Assembly (NCBI RefSeq): GCF_030813495.1
Contig: NZ_JAUSUI010000001.1
Span: 558,001-622,000, forward strand
From: Ancylobacter polymorphus
GTDB taxonomy: Bacteria; Pseudomonadota; Alphaproteobacteria; Rhizobiales; Xanthobacteraceae
Reading direction: 5' to 3'
Length of the DNA stretch: 64,000 nt
The notes beneath the pieces were generated by a model, which was not told where the DNA came from, made no database searches, and worked only from the letters and a program-made list of their open reading frames with translations. How positions within the stretch are numbered: position 1 is the first letter of the stretch; each line of letters starts with the position of its first letter. Shown one piece after another: positions 27,860-37,520 of this stretch. The position numbers were made by a program, and so were the translations under genes.

Positions 27860-29938
27860 TCACTCGGCCGCCGCCGCGTGGCGGCTGGACGCGAGCGCGG
27901 AGCATTCGGCCATCACGGCCGAGGCGCGGGCGATCGGATTGGTGAGGTAGAAATCGGTGACGGCAGAAGCGAAAGGCCCGCTCGCCGGCGTGCCGCCGGC
28001 CGAGGACAGCGCATTGACCGCCGCCGCATCGGCCGGCGTGACATGGTCAAGCCGGGCGAGATGCGGATACGCCGCGTAGAGCGCGGCGCGCAGCTGCGCC
28101 AGGCTGTCGAAGGGCAGGCGATGCCCGACGACATCGGACAGCGCACGCAGCACCGCCCAGTCCTCGCGCGCCTCTCCGGGCGGGAAGGCGGCGCGGTTGG
28201 CGACCTGCACCCGCCCTTCCGTGTTCACATAGGTGCCGGACTTCTCGGTATAGGCCGCGCCCGGCAGGATCACATCGGCGCGATGGGCGCCGCGATCACC
28301 ATGGGTGCCGAGATAGACCACGAAGGCACCGGGAGCGATGTCGATCTCGTCCGCGCCGAGGGCGAACAGAACGTCCACCCCGCCCGGATTGGTCATCGCC
28401 ACCGCGTCGAGCCCGCCCTCGCCCGGCACCGCGCCGATATCGAGCGCGCCAACGCGCGACGCTGCGGTGTGCAGCACGGAGAAGCCGTTCCAGCCCTCCT
28501 TCACCGCGCCGACGGCGACCGCCAACCGCGCCGCCTGCGCCAGCACCGCCGCCCCGTCCGCACGGGCGAGAGCGCCCTGGCCGATCAGGATCAGCGGACG
28601 CTGGGCGCCCTTCAGCACCTCGGCAAAGCCGCCACCATTGACGAGGTCGGTCAGCGTGTCGGAACCCGCGCCGAGATAGTCATAGGGATAGGTCAGGTCG
28701 ACATGCGGCCCGATCAGCCCGATGGGGAAATTGCCCTGCAGCCAGCGCTTGCGGATGCGGGCATTGAGCACGCTCGCCTCAAGGCGCGGGTTGGAGCCGA
28801 TGATCAGCAGCGCGTCGGCCTGCTCGATGCCGGCAATCGTCGCGTTGAACAGATAGCTGGCGCGGCCGAGCGCCGGGTCCAGCTTCGCCCCGTCCTGCCG
28901 GCAGTCGATGTTGGACGAGCCGAGCGAGGCGAGCAGCGACTTCAGCGCGAACGCCTCTTCCACCGAGGCGAGATCGCCGACCAGCCCGCCGATACGATTG
29001 CCCGGCACGGCCTTTACCTTGGCGGCGATGGCGGCAAAGGCTTCCGGCCAGCTCGCGACCTTGAGCTTGCCATTCACCCGCACATAGGGGCGGTCGAGGC
29101 GCTGGGTCTTGAGGCCGTCCCAGATGTAGCGGGTCTTGTCAGAGATCCACTCCTCATTCACGTCCTCATTGAGACGCGGGAGGACGCGCATCACCTCACG
29201 GCCACGGGTGTCGACGCGGATGTTGGAGCCGACCGCGTCCATCACGTCGATGGATTCGGTCTTGGACAGCTCCCAGGGGCGGGCATGGTAGGCATAGGGG
29301 CGCTGGGTCAGCGCGCCGACCGGGCAGAGATCGGCGACATTGCCCTGCAGCTCCGAGGAGAGCGCCGCTTCCAGATAGGTGGTGATCTCCATGTCCTCGC
29401 CGCGCCCGATAGCGCCGAGCTCGGCCACGCCCGCCACCTCGGTGGTGAAGCGCACGCAGCGGGTGCACTGGATGCACCGGGTCATGGAGGTCTTGATCAG
29501 CGGGCCGATATACTTGTCCTCGACCGCGCGCTTGTTCTCGGCATAGCGCGACGTGTCCACGCCATAGGCCATGGCCTGGTCCTGCAGGTCGCACTCGCCG
29601 CCCTGGTCGCAGATCGGGCAGTCGAGCGGGTGGTTGATGAGCAGGAACTCCATCACCCCTTCGCGCGCCTTCTTCACCATCGGCGACTTGGTGAGGATGA
29701 CCGGCGGCTCGCCATTCGGGCCGGGGCGCAGATCGCGGACATTCTGCGCGCAGCTCGCCGTCGGCTTGGGCGGACCGCCCTTCACCTCAACGAGACACAT
29801 GCGGCAATTGCCGGCGATGGACAGGCGCTCATGGAAGCAGAAGCGCGGGATTTCCGCGCCCGCCGCCTCGCAGGCCTGGAGCAGCGTGAACTCCGGCGGA
29901 ACATCCAGCTCGATGTCGTCGACGATGATCTTGGCCAT
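27860..29938 (-). CDS. nuoG: NADH-quinone oxidoreductase subunit G
   Basis: NuoG is the largest peripheral-arm subunit. The N-terminus is a 2Fe-2S ferredoxin domain ([20 protein letters not shown]), followed by the His-ligated 4Fe-4S segment ([20 protein letters not shown]) and a ferredoxin-like cluster motif [20 protein letters not shown]. The remainder is a molybdopterin-oxidoreductase-like domain without a cofactor. At 692 residues it matches the mitochondrial NDUFS1 and alphaproteobacterial length, shorter than E. coli NuoG. It lies 9 bases after nuoF. Confidence 0.97.
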   Translation of the reverse strand: MAKIIVDDIELDVPPEFTLLQACEAAGAEIPRFCFHERLSIAGNCRMCLVEVKGGPPKPTASCAQNVRDLRPGPNGEPPVILTKSPMVKKAREGVMEFLLINHPLDCPICDQGGECDLQDQAMAYGVDTSRYAENKRAVEDKYIGPLIKTSMTRCIQCTRCVRFTTEVAGVAELGAIGRGEDMEITTYLEAALSSELQGNVADLCPVGALTQRPYAYHARPWELSKTESIDVMDAVGSNIRVDTRGREVMRVLPRLNEDVNEEWISDKTRYIWDGLKTQRLDRPYVRVNGKLKVASWPEAFAAIAAKVKAVPGNRIGGLVGDLASVEEAFALKSLLASLGSSNIDCRQDGAKLDPALGRASYLFNATIAGIEQADALLIIGSNPRLEASVLNARIRKRWLQGNFPIGLIGPHVDLTYPYDYLGAGSDTLTDLVNGGGFAEVLKGAQRPLILIGQGALARADGAAVLAQAARLAVAVGAVKEGWNGFSVLHTAASRVGALDIGAVPGEGGLDAVAMTNPGGVDVLFALGADEIDIAPGAFVVYLGTHGDRGAHRADVILPGAAYTEKSGTYVNTEGRVQVANRAAFPPGEAREDWAVLRALSDVVGHRLPFDSLAQLRAALYAAYPHLARLDHVTPADAAAVNALSSAGGTPASGPFASAVTDFYLTNPIARASAVMAECSALASSRHAAAAE

Positions 29939-29947
29939 GATGCTCTC

Positions 29948-31249
29948 TTACTCCGCCGCCACCGGCACCGGGTCGGAATGCGGATTCGCCGAATACTGGT
30001 CGATCCGCTTTTCGATCTCGGGACGGAAATGCCGGATCAGGCCCTGCACCGGCCACGCCGCCGCATCGCCGAGCGCACAGATGGTGTGACCCTCGACCTG
30101 GGTGGTGACCTGCAGCAGGAGATCGATCTCGCGCTTCTGCGCCCGGCCCTCGACCATGCGGTCGAGCACGCGCCACATCCAGCCCGTGCCTTCGCGGCAC
30201 GGCGTGCACTGGCCGCAGCTCTCGTGCCGGAAGAAATAGGAGATGCGGGCGATCGCCCTCACCACGTCGGTGGACTTGTCCATAACCAGCACGCCGGCGG
30301 TGCCGAAGCTGGACTTCACCGCGCGGCAGCCGTCGAAGTCCATGATCAGGTCTTCGCACTGCTCGGCCGGGATGATCGGGCAGGAGGCGCCGCCGGGGAT
30401 GATGGCGAGCAGATTGTCCCAGCCGCCACGCACGCCGCCGCCATGCTTCTCGATCAATTCCTTGAACGGGATGCTCATCGCCTCTTCGACAATGCAGGGC
30501 GTGTTCACATGGCCGGAAATGCCGAACAGCTTGGTGCCGACATTGTTGGCGCGGCCGATGGAGGAGAACCACGCCGCCCCGCGCCGCAGGATGGTGGGGG
30601 CGACCGCGATGGATTCGACGTTGTTCACCGTGGTCGGGCAGCCATAGAGGCCGACATTCGCCGGGAAGGGCGGCTTCAGCCGCGGCTGGCCCTTTTTGCC
30701 CTCAAGGCTTTCCAGCAGCGCGGTTTCCTCGCCGCAGATATAGGCGCCGGCGCCATGGTGGACATAGATGTCGAAGTCCCAGCCATGCACGTTGTTCTTG
30801 CCGATCAGCCGGGCCTCATAGGCCTGGTCGACCGCCGCCTGCAGGTGCTCGCGCTCCTGGATGAACTCGCCGCGCACATAGATATAGGCGGTGTGCGCGC
30901 CCATGGCGAAGCCGGCGATCAGGCAGCCCTCGACCAGATGGTGCGGGTCGTGGCGCAGGATCTCGCGGTCCTTGCAGGTGCCGGGCTCGGATTCGTCGGC
31001 ATTGACGACGAGGTAGTGCGGGCGCCCGTCATTGTTCTTGGGCATGAACGACCATTTGAGGCCGGTCGGGAAGCCGGCGCCGCCGCGCCCGCGCAGGCCC
31101 GAGGCCTTCATATGCTCGATGATGAAATCGCGGCCGGCATCGAGGAACAGCTTGGTGCCGTCCCACGAGCCGCGCTTCAGCGCGCCCTGCAGCCCCCAGT
31201 CATGGTGGCCGTAAATATTGGTGAAGATGCGATCCTTGTCGGCAAGCAT
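29948..31249 (-). CDS. nuoF: NADH-quinone oxidoreductase subunit F
   Basis: NuoF binds NADH and FMN and carries 4Fe-4S cluster N3, the electron entry point of complex I. The 433-residue protein has the NADH/FMN-binding [40 protein letters not shown], and the cluster motif [15 protein letters not shown]. It is followed by nuoG with 9 bases between and preceded by nuoE with 10. Confidence 0.98.
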   Translation of the reverse strand: MLADKDRIFTNIYGHHDWGLQGALKRGSWDGTKLFLDAGRDFIIEHMKASGLRGRGGAGFPTGLKWSFMPKNNDGRPHYLVVNADESEPGTCKDREILRHDPHHLVEGCLIAGFAMGAHTAYIYVRGEFIQEREHLQAAVDQAYEARLIGKNNVHGWDFDIYVHHGAGAYICGEETALLESLEGKKGQPRLKPPFPANVGLYGCPTTVNNVESIAVAPTILRRGAAWFSSIGRANNVGTKLFGISGHVNTPCIVEEAMSIPFKELIEKHGGGVRGGWDNLLAIIPGGASCPIIPAEQCEDLIMDFDGCRAVKSSFGTAGVLVMDKSTDVVRAIARISYFFRHESCGQCTPCREGTGWMWRVLDRMVEGRAQKREIDLLLQVTTQVEGHTICALGDAAAWPVQGLIRHFRPEIEKRIDQYSANPHSDPVPVAAE

Positions 31250-31259
31250 GGTTCGCTCC

Positions 31260-32141
31260 TCATTCCGCCGTCGAATCGGTCGGCTTGCCGCCGGGCGGCG
31301 GGGCGACGGGCTTCTTCGGCTTCTCCTTGTCGGCGTCGCCGGCGGCCTCGACCGCCTTGGCGGCGGGCGCGGCGGCAGGAGCCGGATCGTTCTTCGGCGG
31401 GGGCGGCGGCGCGGCGGCAGCGGCAGCCGGGGGCGGCGCGGCCGGCGCCGTCTCGCCCTTGGCCTTGGCAGCCAGCGCCTCGCGGGCCAGCGCCAGACCG
31501 GCGCCCTGCCCGACCATCGAACCGTCGAACAGTTCCGGCGAGGTCAGCACCCGCAGCCCGGTGACGGGCGCGGAGGTCAGGCGGCCGTTCTGCGGGCCGG
31601 AGGCAGGATGCTCGCCGCGCTCGAAAGCGTCGAGGATCTTTTCGAGATCCGCCGGCGTCAGGTCCTCATAGACATCCTTCCACACCTGCACCATCGGCGC
31701 GTTCACGCAGGTGCCGGCGCACTCGACCTCTTCCCAGGAGAAGTCGCCATTGGCCGAGAGATGGAACGGCTCCTCATGGATGCGGCTCTTGCACACCTTC
31801 ATGAGATCGCCCGCCCCGCGCAGCATGCAGGGCGTGGTGCCGCACACCTGGATGTGCGCGCGCTTGCCCACCGGCTGCAGTTGGAACTGGGTGTAGAAGG
31901 TCGCCACCTCATAGACGCGGATCGGCGCCATGCCGAGCATGTCACCGACATAGCGCATCGCCGGCTCGGACACCCAGCCGCCGGCCTGCTCCTGCGCGCG
32001 CATGAGCAGCGGAATCACCGCGCTGGCCTGACGGCCCGGCGGATACTTCGCGATGGTCTTCTCGGCCCAGGCGAGATTCTCGGCCGTGAACGCGAAGCTC
32101 TCGGGCTGAACCTCTTTTGGCGCAAGCCTACGGACAGACAT
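31260..32141 (-). CDS. nuoE: NADH-quinone oxidoreductase subunit E with long C-terminal tail
   Basis: NuoE is a thioredoxin-fold subunit with 2Fe-2S cluster N1a. The N-terminal 180 residues are canonical: [20 protein letters not shown] and the cluster Cys pairs in [13 protein letters not shown] and [13 protein letters not shown]. The 293-residue total exceeds the usual 160-220. The last 90 or so residues are Ala/Pro/Lys-rich and low complexity ([18 protein letters not shown], then [20 protein letters not shown]), likely disordered. Such tails vary among Hyphomicrobiales and probably do not affect catalysis. Confidence 0.96.
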   Translation of the reverse strand: MSVRRLAPKEVQPESFAFTAENLAWAEKTIAKYPPGRQASAVIPLLMRAQEQAGGWVSEPAMRYVGDMLGMAPIRVYEVATFYTQFQLQPVGKRAHIQVCGTTPCMLRGAGDLMKVCKSRIHEEPFHLSANGDFSWEEVECAGTCVNAPMVQVWKDVYEDLTPADLEKILDAFERGEHPASGPQNGRLTSAPVTGLRVLTSPELFDGSMVGQGAGLALAREALAAKAKGETAPAAPPPAAAAAAPPPPPKNDPAPAAAPAAKAVEAAGDADKEKPKKPVAPPPGGKPTDSTAE

Positions 32142-32178
32142 GCCGTACCCTTCCGATCGAACCGCCTCCCCTCAGGGA

Positions 32179-33378
32179 TCAGCGGTCCACTTCACCGAAC
32201 ACGATATCCAGCGACCCGAGGATCGCCGAAATATCCGCGAGCATGTAGCCGCGGCAGAGGAAATCCATCGCCTGAAGATGCGCGAAACCGGGTGCGCGAA
32301 TCTTGCAGCGATAGGGCTTGTTGGTGCCGTCGGCGACGACATAGACGCCGAACTCACCCTTCGGGGCTTCCACGGCGGCATAGGCTTCGCCGGCGGGAAC
32401 GTGGAAGCCTTCCGTGTAGAGCTTGAAGTGGTGGATGAGCGCTTCCATCGAGCGCTTCATCTCGCCGCGCTTGGGCGGAACGATCTTGTTGTCGACCGCC
32501 GAAACCGGCCCCGCTTCCTTCAGCAGCCGCTCGCAGCACTGGCGCATGATCTGCGCCGACTGCCGCATCTCTTCCATGCGGATGCAGTAGCGGTCGTAAT
32601 TGTCGCAGTTCTTGCCGATCGGAATGTCGAATTCCAGCTCGTCATAGCACTCATAGGGCTGCGCCTTGCGCAGGTCCCATGCCGCGCCCGAACCGCGCAC
32701 CATGACGCCGGAGAAGCCCCAGGCCCAGGCGTCCTCAAGGCTGACAATGCCGATATCGACATTGCGCTGCTTGAAGATGCGGTTGTCGGTGAGCAGGCCT
32801 TCCAGGTCGTCCATGAAGGCGGGGAAGGTCTTGGTCCAGGCGAGGATGTCCTCGACGAGCTGACGCGGCAGGTCCTGATGCACGCCGCCGGGACGGAAAT
32901 AGGCTGCATGCATGCGCGAGCCGGAGGCCCGCTCATAGAACATCATCAGCTTTTCGCGTTCCTCGAAGCCCCACAGCGGCGGGGTGAGCGCGCCGACGTC
33001 GAGCGCCTGCGTGGTCACGTTCAGCATGTGGGAGAGGATGCGGCCGATCTCGGAATAGAGCACGCGGATCAGCTGGCCGCGCTTGGGCACGGTCACGCCG
33101 AGCAGGCGCTCGATGGCGAGGCAGAAGGCGTGCTCCTGATTCATCGGCGCGACATAGTCGAGCCGGTCGAAATAGGGCACCGCCTGCAAATAGGTCTTGG
33201 CCTCGATCAGCTTCTCGGTGCCGCGATGCAGCAGCCCGATATGCGGATCGACGCGCTCGACGATTTCGCCGTCGAGTTCGAGGATGAGGCGCAGCACGCC
33301 GTGCGCCGCCGGATGCTGCGGGCCGAAATTGATCTGGAAGTTGCGGACCTTGGGGTCGATCTTGCCGGGTGCGTTCAT
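32179..33378 (-). CDS. nuoD: NADH-quinone oxidoreductase subunit D
   Basis: NuoD (49-kDa subunit) lines the quinone-reduction site with NuoB. The 399-residue protein begins [20 protein letters not shown]. It has the conserved [20 protein letters not shown] with the quinone-site His, [20 protein letters not shown], and the C-terminal [20 protein letters not shown] and [22 protein letters not shown] end. NuoC is a separate upstream gene 15 bases away, not fused as in E. coli. Confidence 0.97.
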   Translation of the reverse strand: MNAPGKIDPKVRNFQINFGPQHPAAHGVLRLILELDGEIVERVDPHIGLLHRGTEKLIEAKTYLQAVPYFDRLDYVAPMNQEHAFCLAIERLLGVTVPKRGQLIRVLYSEIGRILSHMLNVTTQALDVGALTPPLWGFEEREKLMMFYERASGSRMHAAYFRPGGVHQDLPRQLVEDILAWTKTFPAFMDDLEGLLTDNRIFKQRNVDIGIVSLEDAWAWGFSGVMVRGSGAAWDLRKAQPYECYDELEFDIPIGKNCDNYDRYCIRMEEMRQSAQIMRQCCERLLKEAGPVSAVDNKIVPPKRGEMKRSMEALIHHFKLYTEGFHVPAGEAYAAVEAPKGEFGVYVVADGTNKPYRCKIRAPGFAHLQAMDFLCRGYMLADISAILGSLDIVFGEVDR

Positions 33379-33393
33379 CGCTCGGACCTCACC

Positions 33394-34008
33394 TCAGCCC
33401 GCCTTCGGGGGCGTTGCCTTCTCGTCGCCGGGGAGCACGTAGTCGGGCCCCTCCCAGGGCGAGAGAAAGTCGAAGCTGCGGAATTCCTGCGCGAGCTTCA
33501 CCGGCTCGTAGACCACCCGCTTGCGCTCGTCGTCATAGCGCACCTCGACGAGGCCGGTGGTCGGGAAGTCCTTGCGCAGCGGATAGCCGTCGAAGCCGTA
33601 ATCCGTGAGGATGCGGCGCAGCTCCGGGTGGCCGGAGAACAGGATGCCGTACATGTCGAACGCCTCGCGCTCGAACCAGAAGGCGCCCGGAAACACGGCT
33701 GTGGCGGAGGCGACCGGCGTCGTCTCGTCGGTCTCAACGCGGATGCGGATGCGGGCGTTCAGCGTCGGCGAGAGCAGGTGATAGACCACGTCGAAGCGCT
33801 TCTCGCGCTGCGGCCAGTCGACACCGCAAATGTCGATGAAGCTCACAAACCGGCAGGACGGGTCGTCACGCAGGAAGCGCAGCACCTTGATGACCTCGGC
33901 GGCCGACGCCACCAGCGTCAGCTCGCCATAGGCCACGAGCACTTCCTCGACCGCGTCGGGAAGCGCTTCCTTCACATGCGCGCCCAGCTCTTTCAGCGTC
34001 TCGTCCAT
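33394..34008 (-). CDS. nuoC: NADH-quinone oxidoreductase subunit C
   Basis: NuoC (30-kDa subunit) is a structural peripheral-arm protein. From [20 protein letters not shown] it has 204 residues, with the signature [15 protein letters not shown] [40 protein letters not shown], and [19 protein letters not shown]. The frame is open far upstream but that part is nuoB read in another phase. The start at 34008 lies 15 bases after the nuoB stop. Confidence 0.97.
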   Translation of the reverse strand: MDETLKELGAHVKEALPDAVEEVLVAYGELTLVASAAEVIKVLRFLRDDPSCRFVSFIDICGVDWPQREKRFDVVYHLLSPTLNARIRIRVETDETTPVASATAVFPGAFWFEREAFDMYGILFSGHPELRRILTDYGFDGYPLRKDFPTTGLVEVRYDDERKRVVYEPVKLAQEFRSFDFLSPWEGPDYVLPGDEKATPPKAG

Positions 34009-34022
34009 TTCGCCTCGAACCC

Positions 34023-34601
34023 TCAGCGCTCGATCGTTCCGGTACGGCGGATCTTCTTCTGCAGCAGCAGCACGCCGTAGAGCAGAGCCTCTGCGGTCGG
34101 CGGGCAGCCGGGGATGTAAATGTCCACCGGCACGATGCGGTCGCAGCCGCGCACGACCGAATAGGAATAGTGGTAGTAGCCGCCGCCATTGGCGCAGGAG
34201 CCCATGGAGATGACGTAGCGCGGCTCCGGCATCTGGTCGTAGACCTTGCGCAGCGCCGGCGCCATCTTGTTGGTCAGCGTGCCGGCGACGATCATCACGT
34301 CGGACTGACGCGGGGAAGCGCGCGGCGCGAAGCCGAACCGCTCCACATCGTAGCGCGGCATCGATGTCTGCATCATTTCGACCGCGCAGCAGGCGAGGCC
34401 GAAGGTCATCCACATCAGCGATCCGGTGCGGGCCCAGTTGATCAGGTCGTCGGTCGCGGTGACCAGGAAGCCCTTATCGGCGAGCTCCGCATTGACCTCG
34501 ACGAAGAACGGATCGGTGGCACCGACCGGACGCCCGGTATTGGGGTCGATGATACCCTTGGCCGCCGGGGCGACGAGAGGGCTATTCGCGCTCAATCCCA
34601 T
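34023..34601 (-). CDS. nuoB: NADH-quinone oxidoreductase subunit B
   Basis: NuoB (PSST) holds cluster N2, which reduces quinone. The 192-residue form starts [20 protein letters not shown]. The cluster ligands are in [11 protein letters not shown] (adjacent Cys pair), [19 protein letters not shown] and [18 protein letters not shown]. The nuoA stop overlaps the alternative upstream start (34622) by about 10 codons, and GGGAGCG precedes the chosen ATG. Confidence 0.97.
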   Translation of the reverse strand: MGLSANSPLVAPAAKGIIDPNTGRPVGATDPFFVEVNAELADKGFLVTATDDLINWARTGSLMWMTFGLACCAVEMMQTSMPRYDVERFGFAPRASPRQSDVMIVAGTLTNKMAPALRKVYDQMPEPRYVISMGSCANGGGYYHYSYSVVRGCDRIVPVDIYIPGCPPTAEALLYGVLLLQKKIRRTGTIER

Positions 34602-34957
34602 TCGAGCGCTCCCTTCTTCCACTCGTAGACGAAGCCGATGGTCAGCACGGCCAGGAACACCATCATCGACCAGAAGCCGAAATTGCCCAGCTCCCCGAAC
34701 GTGATCGCCCAGGGGAACAGGAAGGCGACTTCGAGATCGAAGATGATGAAGAGAATGGCCACCAGATAGAACCGCACGTCGAACTTCATGCGCGCGTCGT
34801 CAAACGCATTGAAGCCACATTCATAGGCCGACATCTTCTCCGGATCGGGCCGGCCGAAGGCGACCAGGAACGGCGCCACCAGAAGGGCGAGGCCAATGAA
34901 GGCCGAGACGCCGATGAAGATCACGACGGGCAGATAATCCTGAAGCAGGCTGCTCAT
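34592..34957 (-). CDS. nuoA: NADH-quinone oxidoreductase subunit A
   Basis: NuoA (ND3) has three membrane helices and a loop near the quinone site. The 121-residue protein begins [20 protein letters not shown] and carries the conserved loop [20 protein letters not shown] with its Cys, then [20 protein letters not shown]. It is the first gene of the nuo operon, and GGAGGATCC lies just upstream. The operon runs without a clear terminator to birA and beyond. Confidence 0.97.
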   Translation of the reverse strand: MSSLLQDYLPVVIFIGVSAFIGLALLVAPFLVAFGRPDPEKMSAYECGFNAFDDARMKFDVRFYLVAILFIIFDLEVAFLFPWAITFGELGNFGFWSMMVFLAVLTIGFVYEWKKGALEWD

Positions 34958-35388
34958 GGATGGGATCCTCCCGGAACAGGATGGGTCGTCGGCCTTGGCG
35001 TCGCAGTTGCGAAATATTCAAAGCACGCGGCAGGCTTATCGCACGGACCTGACCGAGGCAAGGGCATCGCTCGGCAATCGCGCAGGTCTGGTATACAGAA
35101 TTCACACCTTGCGGAAGCTGCCCGGCGCCGCACGGCGATCCCCCGTGCAAACCCGTGAAATCGCGCGAATAACAGCGAGTTTCGCTCAATTATCCGTACC
35201 GCCTTGAGCCTCCTGATACCCGAGGCCGCAGGCGCGCCAACGCGGCTTCTCGGCGCAACGGCCGGATCGTCAGGGCCAGCCGCAGCCCCGACACGATACG
35301 GCGCGTCTCTTCCCAAATGGCAGGCGCAGAGGGGGCTGAGAATCTCCGGGGTGAGACACTTGGTCCACCCCGGGCCCTGCCCCCGGGG
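34958..35388. other. Intergenic region upstream of nuoA
   Basis: No gene is supported in these 431 bases. It must hold the nuo operon promoter, but I could not single out a convincing -35/-10 pair; the segment near 35010-35030, which is more A/T-rich (gcgaaatattcaaagc), is the likeliest place. The far end carries the stem-loop at 35367-35389. Confidence 0.5.
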
Positions 35389-35389
35389 T
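35367..35389 (-). terminator. GC-rich stem-loop at the end of the symporter gene
   Basis: Perfect 8-bp stem accccggg / cccggggt with a 7-base loop that touches the stop codon of the symporter gene. No U-run follows on the minus strand, so intrinsic termination is uncertain. Confidence 0.4.
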
Positions 35390-36804
35390 CACCGGCTCCA
35401 GATGTCGGTGTCGATCTCGCCGGAGAGTTCCGGCATGGAGGCGGCGGTGAAGCGGGGTTTCTTCCCCGCCCGACGCTGCTGCAGATAATCACGGGTCAGC
35501 CGCGAGACAAGGCCCGAGAGCAGCACGATGGCGATGAGGTTGACCGTCGCCATCAGGCCCATCGAGGCGTCGGCGGCGTTGAACACCGTCGCCACCGATT
35601 CGTAGGCGCCCCAGATCACCATGCCGAGCACCGCCACCCGCAGCACCGCCCGGCCGACATGACCGCCGATGCCGAGATAGACAAGCGCGCCCTCGGCATA
35701 GGAATAATTGCCGATGATCGAGGTGAAGGCGAAGAAGAAGATCGCCACCGCCACGAAATAGGTGCCGGCCCAGCCGATATGGTGGTTCATCGCCGCCTGG
35801 GTGAGCTGGGTGCCGGTAAGGCCGGAACCGGGCTCCAGCAGGCCGGAGAGCAGGATCAGGAACGCCGTCGCGGTGCAGATGAGGATGGTGTCGATGAACA
35901 CGCCGAGCGACTGCACGAAGCCCTGGCTGACCGGGTGATGCGGATCGGGCGTGGCGACGGCGGCGATGTTCGGCGCCGAGCCCATGCCGGCCTCGTTGGA
36001 GAACAGGCCGCGCTTCACACCGTTGAGCATCGCCGCCGCCACGGAGCCGGCGACGCCGCCCGCCGCCGGCGCGAAGCCGAAGGCGCTGGCGATGATCAGC
36101 GAGAACATGGACGGCACCTCGCCAATATTGATCGCCACCGCGAACAGCGCCATGCCGAGATAGCCCGCCGCCATGAACGGCACGACGATTTCCGCCACAC
36201 GGGCGATAGCGGCGATGCCGCCGAAAATGATGATTCCGGTGAGCGCGGCGATGGCGACGCCAGTGCCGAGCTTGGGGAAGCCGAAGGCGCCTTCCATGGC
36301 GTCGGCGATGGAATTGGCCTGCACCGCGTTGAAGACGAGACCGAAGGAGAGGATGAGGCAGACGGAGAACACCGAGCCCGCCCAGGGCGCCTTCAGTCCC
36401 TTGGCCATATAGAAGGCCGGGCCGCCGCGATACTGGCCGTCCTCGTCCTTGATCTTGTAGAGTTGGGCCAGCGTGCTCTCGGCGAAGGCGGTGGCCATGC
36501 CGAGCGAGGCGACCACCCACATCCAGAAGATCGCCCCCGGCCCGCCGAGATAGAGCGCGACGGCCACGCCGGCGATGTTGCCGGTGCCGACCCGCGAAGC
36601 GAGGCTGGTGCACAGCGCCTGGAACGGCGTGATGCCGGCATGGTCGGTCTCGCTCGACCCCATGACCGAACGGATCATCTCCGGGAAATGCACGATCTGA
36701 AGGAACTTCAGTCGGATGGTGAAATAGATGCCGACCGCCAGCAGGCCGTAGATCAGCACGTAGCCCCAGAAGATGGTGTTCAGAAAGTCGATGATCGTGT
36801 CCAT
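35389..36804 (-). CDS. Sodium:alanine/glycine symporter (AGCS family)
   Basis: This inner-membrane secondary transporter imports small neutral amino acids with sodium. The 471-residue protein starts MDTIIDFLNTIFWGYVLIYG and contains the AGCS core: ITPFQALCTSLASRVGTGNI, GGPGAIFWMWVVASLGMATA, YRGGPAFYMAKGLK, and RGLFSNEAGMGSAPNIAAVA. Around 11 membrane helices are predicted. It stands alone between the nuo promoter region and a small secreted-protein gene, with no regulator adjacent. Alanine versus glycine preference cannot be told from sequence. Confidence 0.93.
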   Translation of the reverse strand: MDTIIDFLNTIFWGYVLIYGLLAVGIYFTIRLKFLQIVHFPEMIRSVMGSSETDHAGITPFQALCTSLASRVGTGNIAGVAVALYLGGPGAIFWMWVVASLGMATAFAESTLAQLYKIKDEDGQYRGGPAFYMAKGLKAPWAGSVFSVCLILSFGLVFNAVQANSIADAMEGAFGFPKLGTGVAIAALTGIIIFGGIAAIARVAEIVVPFMAAGYLGMALFAVAINIGEVPSMFSLIIASAFGFAPAAGGVAGSVAAAMLNGVKRGLFSNEAGMGSAPNIAAVATPDPHHPVSQGFVQSLGVFIDTILICTATAFLILLSGLLEPGSGLTGTQLTQAAMNHHIGWAGTYFVAVAIFFFAFTSIIGNYSYAEGALVYLGIGGHVGRAVLRVAVLGMVIWGAYESVATVFNAADASMGLMATVNLIAIVLLSGLVSRLTRDYLQQRRAGKKPRFTAASMPELSGEIDTDIWSR

Positions 36805-36967
36805 GGCCGCCCTCCCGCTGAATCACCACGCCGGGGCGCAGTAAGAAGCTACCAGGCTACACGGGCGTTCATGCCGCTGTCACATGGGCATTCGCGCCTT
36901 GCCGCCTCAAGCCTGCGGCGTCCACAGGGCTCTCGCCGTGCGGCGATGCGGGAACCGCGAGGGCGCC

Positions 36968-37252
36968 CTACTCCATGATCTGCGGCGTGCCGCAATTGGG
37001 CGGCGCGCAGTCGGGCAGCTTGATCTCGGCTTCCTTGCCCTCCGGCGGCGGACCCGGCAGCGGCACCAGTTCGCCCGTCAGCGGCTGCGGCGCGTCGGGA
37101 CCGAGATCATTGACGAAGGGGTTGGGCGAGGAACCCTGGCCCTGGCTGTTCGGCGGCGGATTCAGGCCGTCCTGGGCCAGGGCCGGCGCGGCGGTGCCCG
37201 CCAGCAGCAGCACGGAGGCCAGAAGGATGGCCGACGGGAATGCCTTGATCAT
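36968..37252 (-). CDS. Small secreted Pro-rich protein of unknown function
   Basis: The 94-residue product starts MIKAFPSAILLASVLLLAGT and has a clear Sec signal peptide with cleavage expected after APALAQ. The mature part is only about 67 residues, rich in Pro, Gly and Asn (NPPPNSQGQGSSPNPFVNDL, then GELVPLPGPPPEGKEAEIKL), and has two Cys close together near the end (DCAPPNCGTP). I do not recognise the family. The longer frame upstream of 37252 is discarded because the signal peptide fixes the start. It is the last core gene before the island boundary at 37431. Confidence 0.7.
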   Translation of the reverse strand: MIKAFPSAILLASVLLLAGTAAPALAQDGLNPPPNSQGQGSSPNPFVNDLGPDAPQPLTGELVPLPGPPPEGKEAEIKLPDCAPPNCGTPQIME

Positions 37253-37430
37253 GCGCCCTACCTCACACTCATCACCGGCGGCAAAACTATCAGCCCCGCC
37301 CGGCCGGCAAAAGCCGGCATCGGCGCGAAAGCCGGATCGCCTGCGCAGCGTGGCAGCGAGGGCACGCTGTTCGATGGAAGCAAGATTTTGGAGCGGGAGT
37401 TTCGGCGCTCTCGGGAGGCCCCATTCCATA

Positions 37431-37454
37431 TGAATGGCGGGAGTGACGGGGCTC
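37431..37454. repeat. Island boundary direct repeat (distal att copy)
   Basis: Twenty-four bases identical to 50878-50901, beginning tgaatggcggg and ending acggggctc; the next base differs (a versus g) and so does the preceding one. This is the tRNA-fragment copy left at the far end of the insertion. Confidence 0.85.
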
Positions 37455-37520
37455 AGATCAGTCGGGCGCAGAGGTGTAAGCTGGTCCGCGAGGGAATCAC
37501 CGGTTGTGCGGTGTGGGAAA

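Noticed and set aside
27758..31564. A 1268-codon open frame on the plus strand opposite nuoH, nuoG and nuoF
   Set aside because: It is an antisense shadow of high-GC coding sequence; the minus strand encodes textbook complex I subunits with all cluster motifs, and the plus frame has Arg/His/Gly-rich content without any domain.
35190..35492. A 100-codon minus-strand frame between the symporter and nuoA
   Set aside because: Pro/Arg-rich, no ribosome binding site, no recognisable family, overlaps the end of the symporter gene.
37434..37520. Possible upstream start of the GT-C glycosyltransferase inside the att repeat
   Set aside because: The extra 29 residues come from the tRNA-derived repeat and adjoining DNA and have no family support; an ATG with a better binding site lies at 37521.
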